A DNA stretch of 63,938 nt, from the NCBI GenBank assembly GCA_905203765.1, contig CAJKXC010000012.1, forward strand, positions 1 to 63,938, written 5' to 3'. Every line of letters begins with the position of its first letter. The stretch's first letter is position 1. The notes under the pieces are model-generated. The model worked only from the letters and a program-made list of their open reading frames with translations. It made no database searches and had not been told where the DNA came from. A program made the position numbers and the translations under genes. Shown in pieces: positions 44,969 through 53,877 of this stretch. The stretch comes from an uncultured Bacteroides sp. (lineage in GTDB: Bacteria > Bacteroidota > Bacteroidia > Bacteroidales > Bacteroidaceae).

Positions 44969-46618
44969 TTAGAAACCACGCACAGGAAATGCCATTACCA
45001 CCTCAAGTAATTCCTTGTCATGGTTGTATTTCATTCCACAGTCGTTATTGAAAACCATCGTCGCTCCCTTTGCCGCTGTATAAGGTTCCCACTCAGGCAA
45101 GCCTTCGGTATTGGGATTTCCGGTACGGGCAAAGTTCAGCCAAGCACTACTCATCTTGTCTGCCAAGACCTGTGCCGATTTACCGCCTCCGGTCATCGAA
45201 GCATGACGTACAGCATTATCGAACACAAAAGGAATCTCCATGCAGTGTGTACTGCGGAACATACCGTCCATAACGGGCGATTCCCAAGCAAACAAATACA
45301 TATAGACCGGTGCGCCATGCTGTGCCGCCTTCAATTTGGCCTGCTCCACCGCACTGGGACGGAAAATGAAGTCCACATCCATCAAGTCTTTGGGCTGATA
45401 TCCAGGATAGGCTATCTCAAAGGCTTTCAGGAAATCATTCATACGATCACCATATTTCTTTTTAAGCTGTTCTACAATCTGCTCCTTCGTCATGCTCCGC
45501 AAAGGCGGGAAATAAGTACTCGCAGTAAACTCGTGCAGGGTAGTACCAATCATTACCGGAATATCCTTGCTTTGTGCCGGAGCCTGAGGATTAAAAGGTT
45601 GTGCAGGCAGTACATCACCATCCACTGTAGGTGCCCAACCGAAAATAAAGGAAGATACTCCCTCTTTATCAGCTTCCACGCGTATTTTGGCAACAGCCTT
45701 TTCGCCTGCGGCAAGCAACTTGTCGTAAGGTATCTTTTGTAATTCGTCTATCTGCGAAGGATTCAGGCCAAGTTCCTCCATTACCGCAACACCGATGCGG
45801 CGAGAATATTTCTGCTCCATCGTACGAAGCATAGACCCGCTCTGTACTATGGCTTTATGGAACAAGCCTTTCGCCGACGGCGTGGCAAGCAGAGTAGAAA
45901 CTTTGCCGCCACCACCCGACTGACCGAAAATTGTAACATTCTGTGCATCTCCACCGAAAGATGCTATATTCTTGTTTACCCATTGAAGTGCCGCTACCAG
46001 GTCGAGTAATCCGGCATTACCTGATTTTGCATACTTATCACCATAAGCAGAAAGGTCGAGAAAGCCCAGTACATTCAGTCGATGGTTCAGCGTAACCACT
46101 ACTACATCTCCTTTCTTTGCCAGGTTGGTGCCATCATAAGAAGGTAACTCCTGACCACTACCGGCGGAATAACCTCCACCATGTAGCCACACCATGACAG
46201 GGCGCTTCTTTCCGTCTTTCAGTCCTGGTGTCCAAATGTTCACCCGCAGACAGTTTTCATCGGAATAGCCGTCATCCCAATTGAAAGCAAACGCCTGCTC
46301 ATCACTGTACCATCCCATACGTTTAGCTTGCGGACAAGTGGGGCCGTAAGCACGACTACTGCGAATCTCTTCCCATTTATCTGCTGCTACGGGTGGCATA
46401 AAACGTTCGGCCTTAGCGTAAGGAATACCTTTATATATATACACACCATTTTCCACATATCCGGCCACTTTGCCCGACTCTGTCTGAACAACAGCCTGAC
46501 TTGAAGAGGCCGTCACCTCTCCCGCCGATACGGGTTGCCTCTCTGCCACGGCTGTACCACCACAGGAAACAAAAAGCAAAGAAGCAAAAGCCAATACTGA
46601 TAAGAATTGCTTTTTCAT
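44969..46618 (-). CDS. Carboxylesterase, type B family, lipoprotein (carboxylesterase 2)
   Basis: 549 residues with lipobox LLFVSC (Cys19), so it may be displayed on the outer membrane. Type B motifs: YIYKGIPYAKAERFMPP, ENCLRVNIWTPG, WLHGGGYSAGSG, and nucleophile Ser234 in FGQSGGGGK; the catalytic His is probably in RSTHCMEIPFVF. It differs clearly from the other two type B esterases in sequence and length. It is the first gene of the leftward operon, directly ahead of susC, and is divergent from the regulator gene. A surface esterase encoded first would fit de-esterification of the ligand before uptake (inference). Confidence 0.87.
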   Translation of the reverse strand: MKKQFLSVLAFASLLFVSCGGTAVAERQPVSAGEVTASSSQAVVQTESGKVAGYVENGVYIYKGIPYAKAERFMPPVAADKWEEIRSSRAYGPTCPQAKRMGWYSDEQAFAFNWDDGYSDENCLRVNIWTPGLKDGKKRPVMVWLHGGGYSAGSGQELPSYDGTNLAKKGDVVVVTLNHRLNVLGFLDLSAYGDKYAKSGNAGLLDLVAALQWVNKNIASFGGDAQNVTIFGQSGGGGKVSTLLATPSAKGLFHKAIVQSGSMLRTMEQKYSRRIGVAVMEELGLNPSQIDELQKIPYDKLLAAGEKAVAKIRVEADKEGVSSFIFGWAPTVDGDVLPAQPFNPQAPAQSKDIPVMIGTTLHEFTASTYFPPLRSMTKEQIVEQLKKKYGDRMNDFLKAFEIAYPGYQPKDLMDVDFIFRPSAVEQAKLKAAQHGAPVYMYLFAWESPVMDGMFRSTHCMEIPFVFDNAVRHASMTGGGKSAQVLADKMSSAWLNFARTGNPNTEGLPEWEPYTAAKGATMVFNNDCGMKYNHDKELLEVVMAFPVRGF

Positions 46619-46697
46619 ATATGTATTAGTTTTTAAGTTTTACGTTTGCAATATTAGTTCATTCGTAACGTCCTCACTATCCAGCTCATCCGAAAGG

Positions 46698-46757
46698 TTT
46701 GTCTGTACGTTCAAAGCAATTGTTCTATTTGTTCAAATATTTGTCTACATGTTCAAA
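46698..46757. promoter_or_regulatory. Three 18-bp imperfect palindromic repeats in the divergent regulator/operon promoter region
   Basis: Units at 46698-46715, 46720-46737 and 46740-46757 follow TTTGTC-N6-GTTCAAA, each roughly palindromic (TTTG...CAAA). GTTCAAA recurs at intervals of 22 and 20 bp. They lie between carboxylesterase 2 (leftward) and the hybrid regulator (rightward), so they are candidate binding sites for the regulator's AraC-type domain. Confidence 0.55.
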
Positions 46758-46863
46758 ATATGTTACCCGACAGTTCTCAAGACAATTATTATTCCTATTT
46801 TCGCACCAAAAAACATCAAAAGAACCATTTCACATCGAATAAATACACTTAATACAAGATGCT

Positions 46864-49800
46864 ATGAGAACATTGTCTTTATTAGTCTTGCTATGCTTAG
46901 TAGCAGCTTGCCAACCAACTGAAAAGGCTGAAGTGAAAGAAGTCCCAGTGGAAAGTCCGGTGATAGCCAACGACATTTCCAACCAAAAGATAACAGCTTT
47001 CGCAGAAGATGCACAAGGACACATCTGGGTGGGAACTTTTCGGGGACTGAATAAATACAACGTACACGAATACCACCAGTACTTCTGTACCGACGACTCA
47101 CTGGGACTGCCCGACAATCAAATCACCCACCTGCTGCGCGACTCCAAGAACCGGTTTTGGATTGCCACCGTGAACGGAATATGCCGATATACCAATCAGG
47201 ATAATTTCAAGTTTATCCCCATCGAAGCCAACGACAAGAACGTACGCCAAATCATCGAAGACCGCAAAGGACGTATCTTCATGAACACCGTATCACAACT
47301 TTATGCCTACGACCCTGAAACGGAAAAAATCACCTGCGTCCTGCCCGATATAGATCCCAACCATACGTTCCACGTACAATGCCACATTGACGCCGGCAAC
47401 AACCTATGGGTGATGACCGCCACCGCCCTTTATCGCTACGACCCCGCTACCCTGCAACAGAAGGATTCTATCGCACTCCACGGATATCCCTACTGCTCGT
47501 ACTTACACAACAACGACCTATGGATAACCGGAAACCACACCATTGCCATCTTCGACACCCGGACACGTGCCTTCAAGCAACTTCCTCCATCCATTGCCCG
47601 GCACCCCGTACTCCGCAACGCCGACATCAACTACATACACCCATACGGCAACAACGGCCTATTGCTGAACACTGCCAAGCACGGCATGTTCTATTACAAT
47701 CCGGTAACCGGCAGCGTAACCTGCCAAGGTGAAAACGGATTCCCCTTTGAAATGCCCCGCTTCAAAGTCAGCAAAATATTTACCGACTCCCAGCAAAACC
47801 TGTGGATCGGTTCTGTAGACCAGGGCTACACCGTACGCTACAACTACAAGGAACGCTTCAACAACGACAATTATCTGCGCACGGAGTTAGACAAGAAATC
47901 CGTAATATCCCTCAGTGCCGGGAGAGACAATAAATTATGGATATCCACACTCATGGACGGTATATACATATACGACACGAAGACCCGGGAAATTAAGCAC
48001 ATCGACCCGGAACTGTTCGCGCAAGAAAAACAGAAAGACATCTTCGTGAACCAATTGATGGTGGACGACAGCGACGCCATCTGGATGACCACTAGCAACA
48101 ACGAGGTATTAAAAGGACACTATACCCCCAACGGACAACTGAAAATAGAAGAGCGACACCAGGTTCACCTGCCCATGTCCATTATGCAGTCGCCCGACGG
48201 CACCATCTGGATAGGAACAGCCACAGTCAACATCTATGCACTTCGCCCGGGAGAAAAGGAGTTCAGTCAGGTAAAGCTTTTCGAGGGCTTCACCTTCGTC
48301 CCCGGTTTAACGATGATAGACAACAGCCAACTGATGGTGGCAGGGTTTTACCAGCCGCTAAAGAAAATCAACATCGGAGACTTGACAACAAGTCTGGTAG
48401 ATATCTCCGAAGAAGATCAAAAAGCTTGTATCCGCCGTTCCGTATTTATCCCCACGGCCCTGCACAAAGACACCTACGGAGCTGTCTGGATAGGTTCCGT
48501 CAGCAACGGCCTGATGTGTTACTATCCCGACACGGGCAGAATGATACCCGTGCCCGGCACCTCCTGCCTCGACATATCCGGTATCGAGGAAGACTTGCAA
48601 GGCAACCTCTGGATAAGCACACAATACGGCCTGAGCAAGTATGACCGGACCACAAAACACTTCACCAACTATTATGCAGCCGACGGCATAGGCGGAAACC
48701 AATTCTACGACCGCGCCTCCTGCCGACTACCCGACGGAACGCTGGTCTTCGGCGGTACGCACGGACTGACTTTCTTCAATCCCATCGACGTGCCCATCAA
48801 GCGCAACATCCCACTACTGTTCAGCGACTTGAAGATACACAACCAGCTGATACGGCCGCAGCAGAACGGGCAAACCATCAGCGAGCATCTGTCCTACTCT
48901 CCCGACATACATCTGGAGCATGACGAGAACAGTTTCAGCCTCTCTTTCTCTGCATTGGACTACAGCGAATATGACCGTGTACACTATCAATATCACCTGG
49001 AGGGCTTCGACAATTACTGGATAGATGCCCGCAACAACCACGAGGCCTATTACGCTAACCTGCCCGCCGGTGAGTACGTCTTCCATGTAAAGATTACCAA
49101 CAACGACAAGAGTATCGTAGAAGCAGAAAACTCCATCCGCATCATAGTATATCCTGCCCCCTGGCGTACATGGTGGGCATATAGCATCTACTTCATACTG
49201 GCAACCGCCATCGTACTGCTCTTCCTGCGTGCCCTCCTGCGCATCAGGACTGAAAAGGAAGCCGCCCGGCACGCGCGGTTGGAAAAGGAACAGGAACAAA
49301 GGCTTAACCGGATGAACATGAGCTTTTTTGCCAATGTATCGCACGAGTTCCGCACGCCGCTGACTATGATATCAGGTCCGGTGGCGCAACTTTGCAATGC
49401 CCCCGACATAACCGGCGAAAACAAGAATCTGCTCTACATCGTGCAGCGCAGTGTAAACCGTATGTTGAAACTGGTAAATCAGATGATGGACTTCAACAAG
49501 CTGGAAAACGACACCCTGAAACTGAAAGTAAAACGGGCGGATATCATCGCTTCCCTGCAACGGCTGGTTGACATCTTCCAAGTGAATGCAAAGAATAAAA
49601 ACATCACACTGAATACCTATGGGCTGGAAGATACCTTCCTGCTATGGCTGGATGAAGACAAAGCGGACAAAATAATCGGTAATCTGATGTCCAATGCCAT
49701 GAAGTTTACACCGACAGGCGGGAAAATCAGCGTATGCTTTGACGTGATAACCCGCGAAGAGGCTGCACAACTCTTCAAACTGACCACAGAAGATAAGGAT

Positions 49801-50907
49801 ACGCAATATATTAAGATAGCCGTAGCCAACACCGGACAAGACATCCCCGAAGACAAACTGGAAAAGATATTCGAACGCTATTACCAAATGGCCAACCAGA
49901 CCGAAGGCACATATAACTGGGGCACAGGTATCGGTTTGTACTACGCACGCAGCCTGGCCGAATTGCATCATGGCCACCTCAAAGCAAGCAAGCCGAATGA
50001 AGGAAGCGGTGCCGTATTTACTCTGATTCTTCCGGTAAACGACCTCTCCTATACCGAAGAAGAGCGTGAACCGGAACAAAGCAATCAATCGGAAGCCTTC
50101 CCGTTACCGGCCAACGTACCCTACCAACCTGAAGAGCAAACAGAAAACTCTGAAGAACAAAAGATGATTTTAGTAGTGGACGACGATACGGAAGTAGCCC
50201 ATTATCTGAATACATTGCTGTCGCCTCATTACAAAATCGTCTGCCGCTTCGATGCCGGCAGTGCCCTCAAAGCCATGAAAGAGGAAGCACCTGATTTAAT
50301 TTTGAGTGACGTAGTGATGCCCGGTAAGGATGGCTATCAACTTTGCAGGGAAGTAAAAGAAGACTTGCAACTCTGCCATATTCCGGTAATATTGGTAACA
50401 GCCAAAGCAACCGTAGAGAACCAGGTAGAAGGATTGAATACCGGCGCAGATGCCTATGTAACAAAACCGTTCGAACCAAGCTATCTGTTGGCACTGATAC
50501 AGTCGCAACTCAAAAACCGGGAGAATGTACGCAGCATTCTTGGCAAAGCCACGCAGGTGGACGAGATCGAAGAAAATGTCCTTTCCCCACAGGACAACGC
50601 CTTCATGACCGACCTTTACCACTTGATGGAAAATGAGATTTCCAATCCGGAACTCGACATAGCCCGCATGACGGAACTGCTGAAGATATCGCGCACCAAG
50701 TTCTATTACAAAGTAAAAGGACTGACAGGCGAGAACCCGAGCATTTTCTTCAAAACCTATAAGTTGAACCGTGCTGCCGAACTGATAGCAGAAGGCAAGT
50801 ACACCATTTCGGAAATTGCAGATATAACCGGTTTCAGCACGCTCTCCCACTTCTCCAAAAGTTTCAAAAAGCAATTTGGAGTAAGCCCGAGCGAGTATCA
50901 CAAATAA
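46864..50907 (+). CDS. Hybrid two-component system regulator of the large locus
   Basis: 1347 residues, all two-component parts in one chain. An N-terminal export signal with lipobox-like LVAAC (Cys16) precedes a periplasmic sensor of Reg_prop beta-propeller repeats (about 30-670, e.g. GHIWVGTFRGLNKYN, GNLWISTQYGLSKYD) and a Y_Y_Y domain (about 690-765). Then come a membrane helix (about 769-790), HisKA (His near 827 in FFANVSHEFRTP), HATPase_c, a receiver domain (about 1098-1215, acceptor Asp near 1149 in LILSDVVMPGKDG, PF motif KPFEPS) and an AraC-type helix-turn-helix (about 1259-1347). Such regulators bind a glycan fragment and activate the neighbouring susC operon. It is divergent from that operon. 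Confidence 0.95.
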   Translation: MRTLSLLVLLCLVAACQPTEKAEVKEVPVESPVIANDISNQKITAFAEDAQGHIWVGTFRGLNKYNVHEYHQYFCTDDSLGLPDNQITHLLRDSKNRFWIATVNGICRYTNQDNFKFIPIEANDKNVRQIIEDRKGRIFMNTVSQLYAYDPETEKITCVLPDIDPNHTFHVQCHIDAGNNLWVMTATALYRYDPATLQQKDSIALHGYPYCSYLHNNDLWITGNHTIAIFDTRTRAFKQLPPSIARHPVLRNADINYIHPYGNNGLLLNTAKHGMFYYNPVTGSVTCQGENGFPFEMPRFKVSKIFTDSQQNLWIGSVDQGYTVRYNYKERFNNDNYLRTELDKKSVISLSAGRDNKLWISTLMDGIYIYDTKTREIKHIDPELFAQEKQKDIFVNQLMVDDSDAIWMTTSNNEVLKGHYTPNGQLKIEERHQVHLPMSIMQSPDGTIWIGTATVNIYALRPGEKEFSQVKLFEGFTFVPGLTMIDNSQLMVAGFYQPLKKINIGDLTTSLVDISEEDQKACIRRSVFIPTALHKDTYGAVWIGSVSNGLMCYYPDTGRMIPVPGTSCLDISGIEEDLQGNLWISTQYGLSKYDRTTKHFTNYYAADGIGGNQFYDRASCRLPDGTLVFGGTHGLTFFNPIDVPIKRNIPLLFSDLKIHNQLIRPQQNGQTISEHLSYSPDIHLEHDENSFSLSFSALDYSEYDRVHYQYHLEGFDNYWIDARNNHEAYYANLPAGEYVFHVKITNNDKSIVEAENSIRIIVYPAPWRTWWAYSIYFILATAIVLLFLRALLRIRTEKEAARHARLEKEQEQRLNRMNMSFFANVSHEFRTPLTMISGPVAQLCNAPDITGENKNLLYIVQRSVNRMLKLVNQMMDFNKLENDTLKLKVKRADIIASLQRLVDIFQVNAKNKNITLNTYGLEDTFLLWLDEDKADKIIGNLMSNAMKFTPTGGKISVCFDVITREEAAQLFKLTTEDKDTQYIKIAVANTGQDIPEDKLEKIFERYYQMANQTEGTYNWGTGIGLYYARSLAELHHGHLKASKPNEGSGAVFTLILPVNDLSYTEEEREPEQSNQSEAFPLPANVPYQPEEQTENSEEQKMILVVDDDTEVAHYLNTLLSPHYKIVCRFDAGSALKAMKEEAPDLILSDVVMPGKDGYQLCREVKEDLQLCHIPVILVTAKATVENQVEGLNTGADAYVTKPFEPSYLLALIQSQLKNRENVRSILGKATQVDEIEENVLSPQDNAFMTDLYHLMENEISNPELDIARMTELLKISRTKFYYKVKGLTGENPSIFFKTYKLNRAAELIAEGKYTISEIADITGFSTLSHFSKSFKKQFGVSPSEYHK

Positions 50908-50940
50908 TGTGAAGAAGAAGGACCCGCCTACTTCTTCACA
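50908..50940. terminator. Hairpin between convergent regulator and carboxylesterase 3
   Basis: TGTGAAGAAG (50908-50917) pairs with CTTCTTCACA (50931-50940). It overlaps the last codons of the esterase gene and could end both transcripts. Confidence 0.5.
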
Positions 50941-52310
50941 TCCAATATCTGAACATAGGCATCCTTTTCCGTGCAAGGTTTCCACACCGGAAGCCCTTCA
51001 CCATTGGGATTACCCGTTCGGGCGAAGTTGGTCCAATAACTTACCATGCGTTCGCTCAGTTCATAATCGGCAGCTTCCATCGGACGCCAGCTTTTGCCTA
51101 AAGTGCCGAACATATACCATAACTCGGAAGAGTGGAAAGCACCTTTCATCTCATCGGACTTGCCCGTCTTGGGATCAGGGGGGAGTTCTTCGCCCGGCAG
51201 GTCGTGGGAGAAGCAGTATACATAAGCCGGCTGCCGGTTCTGCTTTTCCTGTAGAAGGCTCCAGCCAACAGCGGCCTGCTTCCTTCGATCCGGCCCGAAA
51301 TCATCCGAAGTATAGCCTATCATATAAGAAATATCCAACTCTTTTCCGGTCTTTGCCGTTTCGTCCAAAGGGGCAGTGAGTAATTCACCGTCTATGCACG
51401 GGGCATACGGTGAACCGCCGGGATTCTTTTGCTTTGCCAACAGTTCCAGAAACTTATCGGCAGGATAAGCCCGCATCTCTTTCAAAGAAGTGATGCCCGC
51501 TTCCTTCCAGATGGCTTCGCCGCGTTGTTCCGCTTCCTGCAAAGATCGGAAAGAAGAACCCAGGCCACCACCGCTCTGAATCACAGCGCGATGAATCAGA
51601 CCTTTCGACAGCGGTGAGGAAATCAGCGCCTGCACGCTTCCTGCACCGGCGCTCTGTCCCATCACCGTCACATTATCCGGGTTGCCGCCAAAGGCTGCGA
51701 TATTTTTCTTTACCCATCTCAGGGCTTCCAGTTGGTCATAAAGTCCATAGTTGCCGGAACCTTTGTCGCCATTCTCAGCGGTCAGCAAGGGATGCGCTAA
51801 AAAGCCCCACATGCCCAGACGGTAATTAATCGTCACCAAAATAACGTCTTTCTTGGCATAGGCCTCGCCATCGAACTCTATCTCATGCCCATATCCATTG
51901 TGATAAGCTCCGCCATGAATCCAAAGGACAACAGGCAGACGGGCGTCCGTACCTGCGGCAGGTGTCCATACGTTGAGGTAGAGGCAGTCTTCACTGAATT
52001 GAGGTTTTACGCCCTGATAGAATTCTCTCCAATAGAAAGAGCCTTCGCCGGAACCCGGCTGAAAGCATGCTGCGCCAAACTGGTTGCACTCCCGCACTCC
52101 TTTCCACGCACGCACAGGTTGTGGCTTCTTCCAGCGCAGCTCTCCCACCGGCGGGGCGGCATAGGGAATGCCTTTATAGACCATGACTCCCGGCAATTCT
52201 GTAGTGGTACCGGTGATTTTCCCGCCTGTCACATCCAGGACGGGCGTCTGTGCTACAGCAAATGTACATGCGCATAGAAGGGTTACAAGGAAAATAGAAA
52301 TGCTTTTCAT
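50928..52310 (-). CDS. Carboxylesterase, type B family (carboxylesterase 3)
   Basis: 460 residues with a signal peptide (about 1-20, CTFAVAQ). Type B motifs are nearly the same as in carboxylesterase 1: YKGIPYAAPPVGELRWKKPQPV, EDCLYLNVWTPAAGTD, LWIHGGAY, nucleophile Ser220 in MGQSAGAGS, SPLSKGLIHRAVIQSGGGLGS. The two genes are evidently duplicates that now bracket the susCD/regulator core. It is convergent with the regulator and probably transcribed on its own from the 190-bp gap upstream. Confidence 0.88.
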   Translation of the reverse strand: MKSISIFLVTLLCACTFAVAQTPVLDVTGGKITGTTTELPGVMVYKGIPYAAPPVGELRWKKPQPVRAWKGVRECNQFGAACFQPGSGEGSFYWREFYQGVKPQFSEDCLYLNVWTPAAGTDARLPVVLWIHGGAYHNGYGHEIEFDGEAYAKKDVILVTINYRLGMWGFLAHPLLTAENGDKGSGNYGLYDQLEALRWVKKNIAAFGGNPDNVTVMGQSAGAGSVQALISSPLSKGLIHRAVIQSGGGLGSSFRSLQEAEQRGEAIWKEAGITSLKEMRAYPADKFLELLAKQKNPGGSPYAPCIDGELLTAPLDETAKTGKELDISYMIGYTSDDFGPDRRKQAAVGWSLLQEKQNRQPAYVYCFSHDLPGEELPPDPKTGKSDEMKGAFHSSELWYMFGTLGKSWRPMEAADYELSERMVSYWTNFARTGNPNGEGLPVWKPCTEKDAYVQILDVKK

Positions 52311-52446
52311 AACTTCGACAATAAGTAAGATTCTACAAAGAAAATAAATTTTGGGGTTAATCAGTTGATTCAGACCAATTTTATTATCCTAAGAGCATTA
52401 ATTAATGCCTAAAACAGCATTTAGACCACATCCGATACTTCAGTTT

Positions 52447-52478
52447 TTTGCCTCATCCGTATTTATTCGCTACATTTG
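52447..52478 (+). promoter_or_regulatory. Promoter of the small membrane protein gene
   Basis: TTTG (52447-52450) and TACATTTG (52471-52478) are 20 bp apart, a full Bacteroides consensus, 24 bp before the start codon. Confidence 0.75.
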
Positions 52479-52502
52479 TGGCGTTCTCTAACACATATAC
52501 TT

Positions 52503-52901
52503 ATGGCACACCGTCTGAATACCAACAAACAGTTTATGATAGGCAACGGGCTCCTTGCCTTTGCAGTAATCTTCGTCGTCGTAATCTTCGTCTATATGAG
52601 CATGCGTCTGCAACAGAAGAAAGAGGGAGAACGGAACTTTATCGAAACTTACACCGTCACGCTGGTAAGCGGTTTTGCCGGAGACTCTACTTCCATCTTC
52701 ATCAACGACAGCCTGCTGGTGAACCGCAAGATGACGGAAGAGCCCTTCAGCATCGAAGTGAAACGCTTTGCCGAACAGAGCGCACTGATGATAGTGGACA
52801 ATGCCACCGAGAAACTTTCTTTGTTTGAGTTGAGCGAAAAAGGCGGGAAATACCGCTTCGAGAAAGAAGGGGAAGAGGTGAAGCAATTGGCACAAGAATA
52901 A
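52503..52901 (+). CDS. Small membrane-anchored protein of unknown function
   Basis: 132 residues from the ATG at 52503, supported by the consensus promoter just upstream. One membrane helix (about 10-33, MIGNGLLAFAVIFVVVIFVYMSM) is followed by a charged region and a soluble domain with beta-strand-like segments (NFIETYTVTLVSGFAGDSTSIFINDSLLVNRKM). It ends in an acidic, Lys-rich tail. No family is recognised. The topology suggests a short cytoplasmic N-terminus and an extracytoplasmic domain. The gene is convergent with the metallopeptidase gene (13 bp between stops). Confidence 0.75.
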   Translation: MAHRLNTNKQFMIGNGLLAFAVIFVVVIFVYMSMRLQQKKEGERNFIETYTVTLVSGFAGDSTSIFINDSLLVNRKMTEEPFSIEVKRFAEQSALMIVDNATEKLSLFELSEKGGKYRFEKEGEEVKQLAQE

Positions 52902-52914
52902 ATTCTCCGCCTGC

Positions 52915-53619
52915 TCAGAAGTCTGTACGATACCCTTTCAATTCATTCCGCAATGCCTGCGCCTTTCCGCCGGTCATCTTGTCGAGTAGCGCCCAGAAGC
53001 GTTCCCCGTGGTTCATCTCGCGGGTATGCGTCAGCTCGTGAAGCAGGACATAGTCAATCAGGTGTTTGGGCAGGAGCACCAGGTAATAGGACAGATTGAT
53101 ATTGCCGCGTGCTGAACAGCTTCCCCAACGCCCGCTGCTAGAATTAATCTTCACACTCTTATAAGGAAGACCGTGCTGCGTGGAAAGCATATACAAACGG
53201 GGCGGAAGGATAATCTTCGCATTGCGCCGCAAGGCTTCTTCAATCACCTTCCGCAGCCAGGCTTGCAGATTCGCGTCCGAAAAGTCGGCATCGGGCGGGC
53301 AAATAATCTGCATCTCACCCAGTTCGGAGCGCGAAAGGAAACGCTCCCGCTGACCGCTCGTGAGGCTCAGTTTAAAGAACTCCGTATCAATCTTGAAATT
53401 CAAGTCAATCAACGGGCGCGCCTGCTTCTGCTTGGCTGCCTTTAGACGCGGGCGAAGTTGTTCTATTGCGCTCTTCACCTCAGCAAGCGTTGTACCGGGC
53501 GGCACAGTCACATAAATTCCGTCCTCTTTCGTTCGGAAAGTGAGGCGCCGTGCCCGGGCATTCACCCGCACAAACAAGCTGCCCAATTCCTTATCTTCTA
53601 AAATACGCTCTACTGTCAT
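52915..53619 (-). CDS. YgjP-like zinc metallopeptidase (M48-related, DUF45)
   Basis: 234 residues from the ATG at 53619 (MTVERILEDKELGS); a 16-residue upstream extension is less likely. The N-terminal part is beta-rich (VRVNARARRLTFRTKEDGIYVTVPPGT). The conserved SSGRWGSCSARGNINLSYYLVLLP precedes the zinc site HELTHTREMNHGERFW, with HExxH plus a downstream His and Glu. No signal peptide, so it is cytoplasmic. The family's role is poorly known; YgjP-like genes are often associated with restriction systems, but none is visible here. Confidence 0.85.
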   Translation of the reverse strand: MTVERILEDKELGSLFVRVNARARRLTFRTKEDGIYVTVPPGTTLAEVKSAIEQLRPRLKAAKQKQARPLIDLNFKIDTEFFKLSLTSGQRERFLSRSELGEMQIICPPDADFSDANLQAWLRKVIEEALRRNAKIILPPRLYMLSTQHGLPYKSVKINSSSGRWGSCSARGNINLSYYLVLLPKHLIDYVLLHELTHTREMNHGERFWALLDKMTGGKAQALRNELKGYRTDF

Positions 53620-53690
53620 CTGCTTTAATGAATGGACAAATGAACAAAGAATCGTCCGAAAAAACAAGGATTTGCACGCTAAAAGCGAAC

Positions 53691-53714
53691 GGAGTGTCCG
53701 AAAACGGACGCTCC
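53691..53714. repeat. Stem-loop upstream of the metallopeptidase gene
   Basis: GGAGTGTCCG, loop AAAA, CGGACGCTCC: ten pairs including one G-T. It sits in the gap between the divergent metallopeptidase and GIN-domain genes; a second GTCCGAAAA lies at about 53654. Function unknown. Confidence 0.4.
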
Positions 53715-53877
53715 ACTAAAAACACTTATGCCTAATAATCAACGCATTATATTTATGGCACGATAATTGATTAAATGATACTGACTAAAATGTTTTCAAC
53801 AAAAGCGCTTCAGCAATGCAACTTTTAGGAAACAGGTTACGTCTAATATACAAAGCAAATTATAAAAAGAAACGAAT

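Noticed and set aside
53642..53690. Another GAAC pair possibly belonging to the 22-bp register
   Set aside because: The spacing is 45 bp, not a multiple of 22, and there are no matching cores apart from GTCCGAAAA.
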